64,000 bases of DNA, taken from positions 74,784 to 138,783 of the forward strand of contig JAUJPG010000008.1 of NCBI GenBank assembly GCA_030447245.1, given 5' to 3'. Both the position numbers and the translations under genes were made by a program. Shown piece by piece: positions 10,839-18,605 of this stretch. Below the pieces are notes generated by a model that ran no database searches, had not been told where the DNA came from, and saw only the letters and a list, made by a program, of their open reading frames with translations. The stretch is from Chloroflexota bacterium. Its GTDB lineage: Bacteria; Chloroflexota; UBA6077; JACCZL01. Each line of letters opens with the position of its first letter. The stretch's first letter is position 1.

Positions 10839-10869
10839 GGTTCGGGATTGTCAGTCGGCACCCCGAACC
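10839..10869 (+). terminator. terminator-like hairpin
   Basis: GGTTCGGG (10839-10846) pairs perfectly with CCCGAACC (10862-10869), starting 2 bases after the binding-protein stop. There is no clear T-run. Confidence 0.5.
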
Positions 10870-11005
10870 AGAACGTCGTCCCGCGCTGTGCCGAGCATAA
10901 CGAGCACCCCACACCGTCTGGGACGGGCTGACTGATCCTTGGGGCCGAGTCCCGCGGTGCCGTCCAGCTCGATAGGAGTTGGACGTGCGCCAGTGCGCGT
11001 CGCAT

Positions 11006-11048
11006 GGTCGACCCGCGCGGACGGCAGGTCGACCCGGGGCGGACGGCA
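11006..11048. repeat. 21/22-bp tandem repeat, two copies
   Basis: Two adjacent copies of GGTCGACCCG-C/G-G-CGGACGGCA in the gap before the YHS gene. Otherwise 10870-11066 holds nothing I recognise. Confidence 0.6.
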
Positions 11049-11066
11049 GGCCTGACGCCACGAGGC

Positions 11067-11213
11067 CTACGGAACGATGTACGCGCTCGGCTCCGAGTCG
11101 AAGAGCTGCTTACACTGCAGCGAGCAGAAGTAGTACGTCCGGCCGCGGTGCTCGCTCTTGCACGCCGCATGCTCCGAATCGACTTCCTTGGCGCAGACCG
11201 GATCCTCGACCAT
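11067..11213 (-). CDS. small YHS-domain protein
   Basis: 48 aa, essentially one YHS domain: DPVCAKEV at the start, then GRTYYFCSLQCKQLFDSEP. The Cys residues (DPVC and FCSLQC) match the metal-binding pattern of YHS/TRASH-type domains, often linked to copper or other soft metals. The ATG at 11213 has a strong GGAGGGGG ribosome site. It lies 39 bases downstream of the Lys-rich small gene on the same strand, so the two may be co-transcribed. Confidence 0.82.
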   Translation of the reverse strand: MVEDPVCAKEVDSEHAACKSEHRGRTYYFCSLQCKQLFDSEPSAYIVP

Positions 11214-11252
11214 CAGGCACCCCCTCCCGATACATGGCAAGACGAAGCGAGG

Positions 11253-11366
11253 CTACTTCTTCGCCGTGGCCTCGCTCTTGCTGGCGGTCGCGCCCTTCTT
11301 GCCGGCCGCCTTGCCGCCCTTCGGTTTCTTCGCCCCACCTTTGCTGCCGGGTCCCTTGTCGGGCAT
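11253..11366 (-). CDS. 37-aa Lys/Gly/Ala-rich basic peptide
   Basis: Begins MPDKGPGSKGGAKKPKGGKA and ends ATAKK; about a quarter of the residues are Lys and there are no hydrophobic segments. GAGGAGG lies a few bases before the ATG (11366), the kind of site expected of a real gene. It resembles the Lys/Ala/Pro tails of histone-like proteins, so nucleic-acid binding is conceivable, but no family is recognised. It precedes the YHS gene. Confidence 0.6.
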   Translation of the reverse strand: MPDKGPGSKGGAKKPKGGKAAGKKGATASKSEATAKK

Positions 11367-11652
11367 CGATTCCTCCTCTTCGCCCCCGTGGGCCTCAGGA
11401 TGCCATTAGCCTACCGCCGCGGCGAATGAATGTCCACCCGCGGGCACCTCGGGCAGCAGGTATCGCGCCCTGATACCCTGCCAGTCACCATGCTCCAGCG
11501 CGCAACATGTCTCCCTCACCACCATCCGCCGGCTGCCGATGCGTTCTGGATGTACGATCGCCTGCCGGCGGTCAGGACATTGTTCCGCTACTGACGGTGT
11601 TCGGGGACGGCTAGCTGGGTTGTGGATGCGCAGCCCGCGGGTTGAGGACCGC

Positions 11653-12813
11653 TCAGACGCGGACCCAGACATCGGTCGGCCCGCGGAAGACCAGACCTTC
11701 AAAGATCGCCGGGCGCTCCGGATCGAGCTCCAGCCGTGGGTACCGCTCCAGCAGCTTCTGGATCGAGAGCTGGGCCTCGAGACGCGACAGCGCGGCGCCG
11801 AGGCAGACGTGGATGCCGGCCCCAAAGGCCATGTGGTCCACGTTGCGGCGGGTCACGTCGAATCGCTCCGGAGCGGCGTACTTGGTCTCGTCGCGGTTGG
11901 CCGAGCCGAGCAGCGCGGTGACGTCCTGCCCCTCGGCGATTTCGACCCCGCCGAGGACAACCGGCCGGAGCGCGCGGCGGCCCTTCACCTGGACTGGACT
12001 GACCCAGCGCAGCGCCTCCTCAAAGGCCGGCACGACGAGGTCTGGATCCTGGCGGACCCGTGCGAGCTGCTCCGGGTGTGACAGCAGGGCCTGGAGTGTG
12101 GTCGCGATGCCCCGCGTCGGGCTCTCCTCGCCGGCCATGACCACCTGCGCACTCACGACGTCGATATCCTCCGCATCCATCCCACGCTGGACAAACTCGC
12201 TCAGCAAGTCGTCGCCAGGCTGGCTCGCCTTTTGCTCGCGCAGCTCGCGCAGGTAGGCCATCAGCTCGCGCCCGGCCGTGCGGCCGAGCTCAGCGCGATC
12301 CGGGCTCGCGGCCCGCACGCGGCCATCCTTGAGGTAGTCCATCACCTGCTCGTAGTAGTGCATGAGCTGGTCGGTGTCCTCGGTGCCCATCAGCCCGGCG
12401 ATCGCCTCGCGCACCACCGGCCGGACGTACCGCTCCTTGAGCTCGAAGGTGCCGCTCGTTGGCAGATTCTCCAGCGAGCGGTCGACCGAGCGCTCGACCA
12501 GCTGCCGCATCCGCTCTTCGATCGGCCCGCGCCGATAATCCTTGTTGATCGCGCCCCGCACCCTGGTGTGTTTCGGCGGGTCCATCGCGCCGAGCGGCAG
12601 CCGCTCGAGCGACTCGATCAGCGGCGCCTCGGAGTTGAGCGACTGCCCGAACGTGCGGTAGTCCACCAGGGTCTTATTGACCTCGGCATACCGCGAGATG
12701 ACCCAGGCTTCCAGGTGGTCGCTCCACCACATCGGCGCCTCGCGGCGCCAGCGGCTGTAGAACGGATACGGATCGTCCGTGAACGCTTCCGAGCGGAACT
12801 CCGCGTCACTCAT
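11653..12813 (-). CDS. cytochrome P450
   Basis: Soluble bacterial P450, about 386 aa from the ATG at 12813, which follows AAGGAGGGGG (the frame extends 45 bases upstream without support). The ExxR motif is EEALRWVSP; the heme loop FGAGIHVCLGAAL has its Cys ligand near residue 336. The I-helix reads AGEESPTRG (near residue 226) where most P450s have AGxET/DT, so the usual Thr is Ser followed by Pro. No ferredoxin or reductase is adjacent. Substrate unknown. Confidence 0.93.
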   Translation of the reverse strand: MSDAEFRSEAFTDDPYPFYSRWRREAPMWWSDHLEAWVISRYAEVNKTLVDYRTFGQSLNSEAPLIESLERLPLGAMDPPKHTRVRGAINKDYRRGPIEERMRQLVERSVDRSLENLPTSGTFELKERYVRPVVREAIAGLMGTEDTDQLMHYYEQVMDYLKDGRVRAASPDRAELGRTAGRELMAYLRELREQKASQPGDDLLSEFVQRGMDAEDIDVVSAQVVMAGEESPTRGIATTLQALLSHPEQLARVRQDPDLVVPAFEEALRWVSPVQVKGRRALRPVVLGGVEIAEGQDVTALLGSANRDETKYAAPERFDVTRRNVDHMAFGAGIHVCLGAALSRLEAQLSIQKLLERYPRLELDPERPAIFEGLVFRGPTDVWVRV

Positions 12814-12943
12814 GCTCGCCCCCTCCTTGTGACGTGCTGCCCTGGTCCATCCAAGCACTCGTGGTGAACCCTAGGGTTGCCCAGGCGTTCGGGCCGACCA
12901 TCCCGCAATCGATCCCGCTCCAGGGACGCTCCATATCGAGCAG

Positions 12944-12952
12944 TGCTACGAT
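12944..12952 (+). promoter_or_regulatory. extended -10 element (TGCTACGAT)
   Basis: TG-C-TACGAT about 33 bases before the antitoxin start, with no good -35 box. It is a plausible promoter for the toxin-antitoxin pair. Confidence 0.4.
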
Positions 12953-12984
12953 TGTGTGCACATGACTCGACGAGGATAGCCCAC

Positions 12985-13257
12985 ATGCGACAGGTAGCAG
13001 CCAGGGAGCTCAAGCAGCATACCGGGGAGATCATCGCGCATCTGCGGCGCGGCGAGCGGCTGTTGCTGACTCACCGTGGCAGCCCGATCGCAGTCATCGC
13101 GCCGCTCGACCAGAACGCGCTGGCGGAACTGATCCACCGTGAGGCGGTTTGGGCCGAGACGGCAGGCTGGCTCGGGGCGAGCGAGGGCGCCTTCACGTTC
13201 TGGGACAACGCCGAGGATGAGGTGTGGGACCAGGTCGTATCGGAACCGCCCAGCTAG
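12985..13257 (+). CDS. Phd/YefM-family antitoxin
   Basis: 90 aa. The N-terminal MRQVAARELKQHTGEIIAHL and GERLLLTHRGSPIAVIAPL are the DNA-binding Phd/YefM fold; the C-terminal acidic part (FWDNAEDEVWDQVV) is the likely toxin-neutralising segment. The start at 12985 is set by homology, although the frame is open further upstream. It overlaps the toxin gene by 34 bases; such pairs normally repress their own promoter. Confidence 0.85.
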   Translation: MRQVAARELKQHTGEIIAHLRRGERLLLTHRGSPIAVIAPLDQNALAELIHREAVWAETAGWLGASEGAFTFWDNAEDEVWDQVVSEPPS

Positions 13258-13592
13258 AGCCTGGGGCGGACGTTTTGGTACCGTTCCCGTTCACCGATCT
13301 CAGTGGCGCCAAGCGCCGCCCGGGCCTGGTCGTCTCTCCGACGATCTCCCAGCCGAACGACGTGATCTCGTGTGCGATCAGCGCGCAGGTCCCGCCGAGC
13401 CTATCGCAGTGGGAGGTGGCGCTGGAAGCCGGCGACCTGGTCGGACCGCGGCTCCCAAGATCTAGCGTGATTAGGGCGGACAAGCTCTTCACGATGCATC
13501 GCGGGCTGATCGTCAGCCGATTCGGCCAGGTGACGGCCCCGAAGCTGGCCGAAGTGTTGGCCCGCCTGCGGCAACTATTCGGCGAGCGCTGA
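13224..13592 (+). CDS. PemK/MazF-family toxin
   Basis: 122 aa, predicted endoribonuclease toxin. The N-terminal block ADVLVPFPFTDLSGAKRRPG and LVVS match the MazF/PemK beta-barrel. A GTG at 13224 inside the antitoxin gene is the only good upstream start, so translation is coupled to the antitoxin. Confidence 0.85.
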   Translation: MGPGRIGTAQLEPGADVLVPFPFTDLSGAKRRPGLVVSPTISQPNDVISCAISAQVPPSLSQWEVALEAGDLVGPRLPRSSVIRADKLFTMHRGLIVSRFGQVTAPKLAEVLARLRQLFGER

Positions 13593-13707
13593 TCCAGACC
13601 ATTCGGCAAGTGGCGCTCACTGTCACTCTCTCAGTTCTCCTCCAGGCGACTGAGCTCATTCAACGGGCCGTTGGCGCGCGGGGGCGCCGCTTGGCTACCG
13701 TAGCCGC

Positions 13708-14919
13708 GTGATTGACCGGCCGCGCCACACGCTCCGTCTGACCGATGCCTCGCCGCCCACGGCCGACCTGGTCATCGTCGGCGGTGGGATTGTGGGCGCG
13801 GCGACGGCGTTCTTCGCCGCCCGCGCTGGTCTGGATGCCGTGTTGCTTGAAAAGCGGCCGGCGCTGGCCACGCTGACCACGCCGGTGTCGACCGGCGCCT
13901 TTCGCTTGCAGTTCGACAATCCCGAGGAGATCGCGCTGGTCCGTGAAGGCGTCGAGCTGTTCGAGCGCTTTGCCGACGTCGCCGACCTGCCCGGCTACGA
14001 CATCGGCCTTCAACGCCAGGGATACCTCTTCTGTACGACGAGTGAGCTCGGGATGCGCCGTCAGCACGAGTGGGTCCAGGCCCAGCGCACCTGGGGCCTG
14101 GACGACGTCGAGGTCCTGAGCGGCGACGAGGTTCGCTACCGCTTTCCCCACATTGGCCCGCGCGTCTTGCAGGCCCGCTACCGTGGCGCCGACGGCTGGC
14201 TCAAGCCGCGGGCGCTGGCGCTCGGCTACGCGATCGCCAGCGGCGCCACGGTCTGCGTCGACAGCCCGGCAATCGGCTTCGAGCGCCAGGGCGACCGGGT
14301 CGTCGGCGTCCGCACGCCGCGCGGGACCATCGCCTGCCGCGAGGTCGTGCTGGCGGCCGGCCCCTTCTCCGAGCAGGTCGCCGCCATGGCCGGCCTGAAG
14401 ATCAGCCTGCGGCCGACTCGCCGCCAGAAGCTGGTGATTCCAGATCTGCCCCAGGTGCCCCAGGACGCGCCGATGACCATCCACGAGGAGAGCGTCGCCC
14501 ACTGGCGGCCGGCCCTGCGCGGCGCCTACGCGCTGTGGACCGATCCCGACGCGCCGCCGATGGACCCCCTGGACGCCGTTCCGCCCGATCCGAGCTTCGC
14601 CTTCGAGCTGCTAGACCCCGCCTCGCCACGCGCGCTGGCCCAGGTCAGCCCATTCTGGGCGGACGTCGCCGCGAGCGGCGGGCCTGATTGGATCCTCCAG
14701 GCCGGCCAGTACGAGTACACCCCGGACCACAAGCCGTACCTTGGGCCGAGCGCGGTGCCAGGGCTTCACCTCAACTGTGGCTACAGCGGTCACGGCATTA
14801 TGGCCAGCGCCGGTGGCAGCCGCCTGGTCGTCGACCTCATCACCGGTCGCGCCGACCCGGCCACGAACCCGTTCCGCCCTGACCGCCCCCTCACCGAGCG
14901 GCCGCTAGACATTCTGTAG
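13708..14919 (+). CDS. FAD-dependent amine/glycine oxidase-type oxidoreductase
   Basis: 403 aa DAO-family flavoprotein. The dinucleotide-binding motif VIVGGGIVGAATAFFAARAG is near residue 22 and the second FAD contact region NCGYSGHGIMASAGGSRLV is near the C-terminus. The family oxidises amines such as sarcosine or dimethylglycine; the substrate cannot be assigned. The start is GTG at 13708. It stands alone, with no partner subunits nearby. Confidence 0.9.
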   Translation: MIDRPRHTLRLTDASPPTADLVIVGGGIVGAATAFFAARAGLDAVLLEKRPALATLTTPVSTGAFRLQFDNPEEIALVREGVELFERFADVADLPGYDIGLQRQGYLFCTTSELGMRRQHEWVQAQRTWGLDDVEVLSGDEVRYRFPHIGPRVLQARYRGADGWLKPRALALGYAIASGATVCVDSPAIGFERQGDRVVGVRTPRGTIACREVVLAAGPFSEQVAAMAGLKISLRPTRRQKLVIPDLPQVPQDAPMTIHEESVAHWRPALRGAYALWTDPDAPPMDPLDAVPPDPSFAFELLDPASPRALAQVSPFWADVAASGGPDWILQAGQYEYTPDHKPYLGPSAVPGLHLNCGYSGHGIMASAGGSRLVVDLITGRADPATNPFRPDRPLTERPLDIL

Positions 14920-15061
14920 CCTGTCATGCTCACCCTGCTCTACCGCTTCGAGCACCACCAGGATCTCCGCGTCGGCCTCAAAGCCTTCCTCAAAGCGGCT
15001 TGATCGGGAAGCCAGAGATTATGAGTGGATCTCACCTAGCCAGCGCGAGGTCGCGATACGC

Positions 15062-15487
15062 TCAGATACGCCGATCGGTGGCCGAGTCGACTCGGCCGCC
15101 GAAGTACTGGTCGAGCACCTGCTTGAACAGCGGTTCGTCGGGAGCGGCTCGCAGGAACAACGTCATGGAAGAATGCAGCTTCTGCGCGTCGATGCCACCA
15201 AAGATCTGCTCCGCGCTCTGACCCTGCGCCAGGCCCACGAGGTCCGCGCACTCTTTCAGCCGCGGTCCGAGCACGGGGTGCTCCAGATATGCCGTCGCCT
15301 CATCCAACGACGAGATTGCGAACCGTCGCGACATCTCGCTTTGTCCAAGGCCGGCGATTTGCGGAAACACGAACCACATCCAATGACTTGTCTTTCGGCC
15401 GCGACGCAACTCGTCGACGGCGCAGTCATACGTACCGTTCGCGTTCTGGGCATCGACGAAGCGCTCGAGGTCATACGAGTGTGCCAC
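15062..15487 (-). CDS. DUF1810 family protein
   Basis: 141 aa, matching the DUF1810 (YjeI-like) pattern: YDLERFVDAQ, then KTSHWMWFVFPQIAGLG, SLDEATAYLEHPVLGPRL and a C-terminal KVLDQYFGG-type ending (here KQVLDQYFGGRVD). Function unknown; members are small cytoplasmic proteins. Confidence 0.9.
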   Translation of the reverse strand: MAHSYDLERFVDAQNANGTYDCAVDELRRGRKTSHWMWFVFPQIAGLGQSEMSRRFAISSLDEATAYLEHPVLGPRLKECADLVGLAQGQSAEQIFGGIDAQKLHSSMTLFLRAAPDEPLFKQVLDQYFGGRVDSATDRRI

Positions 15488-15581
15488 CGTCTTCTCCTGT
15501 CTGGTCGCCGCTCCGGTTGCTCAGGACCAGCCCGAAACCGTGTGCCGGGCCAGAGGTGCCCGATTTATGACCGGGCCCTGG

Positions 15582-16808
15582 TTAGATGATCCCTTCCGTG
15601 CGAAGCTCGGCAAGGGTCGCCTCGTCCAGGCCGAGCAGGCCGCGGTAGACGTCGTCGTTGTGCTCGCCGAGGGCCGGGCCGGCGTGGCGGATGGCGCCGG
15701 GCGTCTCGGAGAAGGTTGGGACAACGCTCGGCATCGGGAGCGGGCCCATCGCCGAGTCCTCGACCTCGACGATGTTCCCGCGGGCGACGAAGTGCGGGTC
15801 GGCAAAGACGTCGGCCATGCTGTTGACCGGGCAGACCGGCACGCCGGCCTCGTCCAGGATGTCCTGGACGACGGTCGCGTCGCGGGCAGCGAACCAGCCG
15901 GCCACGTGCTCGTCCAACGCGTCGGCATGCACCACGCGATCGGCATTCGTCGTGAAGCGCGGGTCGGCGGTCAGCTCGGGCAGGCCCATCGCCGTGGCGC
16001 AGCGCTGCCAGATCCGCTCGTTCGAGACGCTCAGCACCATCCAGCGCCCGTCCCGCGTACTGTAGGTCCCGACCGGCGCGCTGATGCCGGTCCGGAAGCC
16101 GGTCCGCTCACGGACGTGGCCGAGCTTGCCGTACTCGGAAATCGGAGCCTCGAGCAGGCGGAACACCGACTCGTACAGCGAGACGTCGACGGCCTGGCCG
16201 CCTGCCTTCCGATGGTCGCGGTCGCGCAGCGCGGCCAGAGCAGCGAGCGCGCCGAACAGTCCGGCCAGGTAGTCGGCCAGCGCGATCGGCCAACTGATTG
16301 GTGGGCGGTCCGCAAAGCCGGTGATGCCGGTCAGGCCACTGATCGCCGTCGCCGGGGTACCGTAGCCGGCCCGATCGCGGTAGGGGCCGTCCTGGCCGTA
16401 GCCGGAGCAGCGGACCAGGACGACATCAGGGTTGGCCGCCTTGAGCGCCTCGTAGCCGAGCTCCCAGCGCTCGAGGGTGCCGGGCCGGAACGCCTCCATG
16501 ACCACGTCGGTCGTGGCGACGAGCCGGAGCAGCAGCTCGCGGCCACGCGGGGTCCGGACGTCCAGCGTGACCGACTTCTTGTTGCGCGCCAGCGTCGCCC
16601 AGTACAGCGACTGCCCCTCCCAGAACGGGCTTAATCCGCGGAGGGTGTCGCCGCTCCCCGGCAACTCGACCTTGATCACCTCGGCGCCAAAGTCGCCGAG
16701 CAGCGCCGCCCCGAACGGCGCCGCGATCATCGTCGACAGGTCCAACACCCGCAGCCCGACCAGCGGCCCCCGAGGTGGGGGAGAATCCGCGCTCTCCGCT
16801 CTCTGCAT
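15582..16808 (-). CDS. class III CoA-transferase (CaiB/BaiF family)
   Basis: 408 aa. GLRVLDLSTMIAAPFGAALL opens the protein, then DFGAEVIKVE and NKKSVTLDVRTPRGRE. The catalytic Asp is expected in ALADYLAGLFGALAAL. It moves CoA between carboxylic acids, typically in degradation of carnitine, bile acids or aromatics. I use the ATG at 16808; the frame is open upstream to 17168 but that region lacks homology and runs into the IS end. It may feed enoyl-CoA chemistry with the hydratase at 6 kb (speculative). Confidence 0.92.
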   Translation of the reverse strand: MQRAESADSPPPRGPLVGLRVLDLSTMIAAPFGAALLGDFGAEVIKVELPGSGDTLRGLSPFWEGQSLYWATLARNKKSVTLDVRTPRGRELLLRLVATTDVVMEAFRPGTLERWELGYEALKAANPDVVLVRCSGYGQDGPYRDRAGYGTPATAISGLTGITGFADRPPISWPIALADYLAGLFGALAALAALRDRDHRKAGGQAVDVSLYESVFRLLEAPISEYGKLGHVRERTGFRTGISAPVGTYSTRDGRWMVLSVSNERIWQRCATAMGLPELTADPRFTTNADRVVHADALDEHVAGWFAARDATVVQDILDEAGVPVCPVNSMADVFADPHFVARGNIVEVEDSAMGPLPMPSVVPTFSETPGAIRHAGPALGEHNDDVYRGLLGLDEATLAELRTEGII

Positions 16809-17023
16809 GCGCCCCCACCCGACTGATTGGCGCGATTGTAGCGCAAGCTCCGGCCAGCAATCGGCGCCATCGCACGGGGTGTTCAGGCTTGCGGAGCATG
16901 CTGGTGTTACGAGTGCGAGGCGAGGCGACAGTCGTCTCCGTACTCTGGTGGAGGAGGCGAAGATCCGCGCGCACCCGGCACTGGGTGTGTCGTCGACCAG
17001 CAGGGTCGGCGATCTCCCGTCTA

Positions 17024-17936
17024 AGAAACCGTCTGAACAGGGGCCCGGCCCCGGTCGTGCAGGCGGGACTGGGCATGTCCCGACGAGCGTACCCGACCGA
17101 GCTGTCCGAGGCCGAGTATGGGATCCTGGAACCCTACCTGCCGCTGCTGGGCGCCCGGGGGCGCCCACGTCTGCACGCGGTTCGCGAGATCCTGGACGCG
17201 ATCTTCTACGTGATCCGCGGTGGTGGAGCCTGGCGGCTGGTGCCGCACGAGTTCCCGCCCTGGCAGACCGTCGACCCCTACGTCCGCGCCTGGCGGCTGG
17301 ACGGGACCTGGGAGCGCCGGCACGCCAGCCTCCGCGAGCGACTCCGGACCAAGGGCGGTCGCGACCCGCGGCCGAGCGCCGGGATCGTCGACAGCGCGTC
17401 GGTCAAGACGACCGGCGTCGGCGGCGTGCGCGGGTACGACGGCGCCAAGAAGGTCAGCGGGCGCAAGCGGCACCTGTTCGTCGACACCCAAGGCCTGGTC
17501 CCGCGGGCCCGGGTCCACAGCGCCGCGCTCCAGGACCGGGCGGCGGTGCCACTGCTGCTGGAAGGGGCGGACGAGCAGTTCCCGCGCGTCCAGCACGTCT
17601 GGGTCGACCAGGGGTACACCGGCAGTGCAAAGGCGTCGATCACGGCCGAGCTGGACTGGACGGTCGAGGTGGTCCAGCACCCACCCAAGCCACGCGGCGT
17701 CTGGACACCGGAGGGGGCAGTGATCGATGGGCAGGCGCTCCGACCGACGGGCTGGCGTGGCGTCCTGCCAAGGAGGTGGGTCGTGCAACGCACGTTCGCG
17801 TGGCTGGGTCAGCGCCGCCGACTCAGCAAGGACTACGAGCGGCTGTGCGCGACCAGCGAGGCGCTGATCTACGCGACCATGAGACACGTCATGGCGCGTA
17901 GATTAGCTCGATCGTAACATTGCTCAGACGGTTTCT
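17024..17936 (+). mobile_element. IS5-family insertion sequence, complete
   Basis: 913 bp with terminal inverted repeats AGAAACCGTCTGAACA (17024 on) and its complement TGCTCAGACGGTTTCT (to 17936), one mismatch, flanked by a TA duplication at 17022-17023 and 17937-17938. It carries a single intact transposase. The right target TA forms part of the stop codon of the neighbouring response regulator. Confidence 0.92.
17075..17917 (+). CDS. IS5-family transposase
   Basis: 280 aa from the ATG at 17075. N-terminal LSEAEYGILEPYLPLLGARG and GAWRLVPHEFPPWQTV are typical of the group. DDE residues lie in GIVDSASVKTT (D), VWVDQGYTG (D) and near RRWVVQRTFAWLGQRRRLSKDYE (E in the last part). Uninterrupted, so possibly still active. 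Confidence 0.95.
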   Translation: MSRRAYPTELSEAEYGILEPYLPLLGARGRPRLHAVREILDAIFYVIRGGGAWRLVPHEFPPWQTVDPYVRAWRLDGTWERRHASLRERLRTKGGRDPRPSAGIVDSASVKTTGVGGVRGYDGAKKVSGRKRHLFVDTQGLVPRARVHSAALQDRAAVPLLLEGADEQFPRVQHVWVDQGYTGSAKASITAELDWTVEVVQHPPKPRGVWTPEGAVIDGQALRPTGWRGVLPRRWVVQRTFAWLGQRRRLSKDYERLCATSEALIYATMRHVMARRLARS

Positions 17937-18605
17937 TAGCCCAGTCCGGCCTCGCGCGCGCGGATGATGGCTCGCGCTCGGTCGGCCACCTGCAGCTTGT
18001 CCAGGATGTTGCTGACGTGGTTGCGCACCGTCTTCGGGCTGAGAACGAGGCGCGCCGCGATCTCGGCGTTTTTGTGTCCCTGCGCGATCAGGTCGAGGAT
18101 CTCGCGCTCGCGGTCGCTGAGCTCGGGGAAGACCTGGGGAGCGGCCGTCGGCCGGACGTTGGCGAAGTAGTCCATCAGCCGAACGGCAATCGACGGACTG
18201 AAGATCGCCTCGCCGCTGCCGACAGCCCGGATGGCGCGCAGCATCTCGTCGTACTTGGCCCCCTTGAGCAGGTAGCCCCGCGCCCCGCCCGCATCGCCGC
18301 GAAGACCGAGCTGTCGTCTTCGAACATCGTGACGACCAGGATGCCGATGTGGGGGCTCGCGTGCGCAATCCGGCAGGTGGCATCGATGCCGTTCATGCCC
18401 GCATCTGGATGTCCATCAGGACCACGTCGGGCTGGAGCGCCGTCGCCAGCGCAACGGCTTCGTCGCCGGTCCCCGCCTCACCGACCAGCTCGGTGTCGGG
18501 GGCGGCGGTCAGCAACGCGCGCAGGCCATCGCGGAACAGGACGTGGTCGTCGGCGATCACGATGCGGAGTGGCTCGGGGCTCGTCTCGGCGATGGAGTTG
18601 CTCAC
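17936..18605 (-). pseudogene. NarL/LuxR-type response regulator, two frameshifts
   Basis: Receiver domain with IVIADDHVLFRDGLRALL and the phospho-Asp in VLMDIQM, then a LuxR-type helix-turn-helix (LSDREREILDLIAQGHKNAE, SPKTVRNHVSNILDKL). One base is missing near 18395 (MDIQM-P-GMNGID expected) and one near 18290 (AGARGYLLKG expected). The GTG at 18605 overlaps the kinase stop as GTGA, so the pair was translationally coupled. The stop codon TAA is built from the IS target TA plus the first IS base; without the IS it would be TAG at the same codon. Real decay or sequencing error. Confidence 0.85.

Noticed and set aside
14926..15003. 25-codon frame after the FAD oxidoreductase
   Set aside because: It starts with ATG and ends in TGA but has no ribosome site or firm family match; at most a gene-end scrap.
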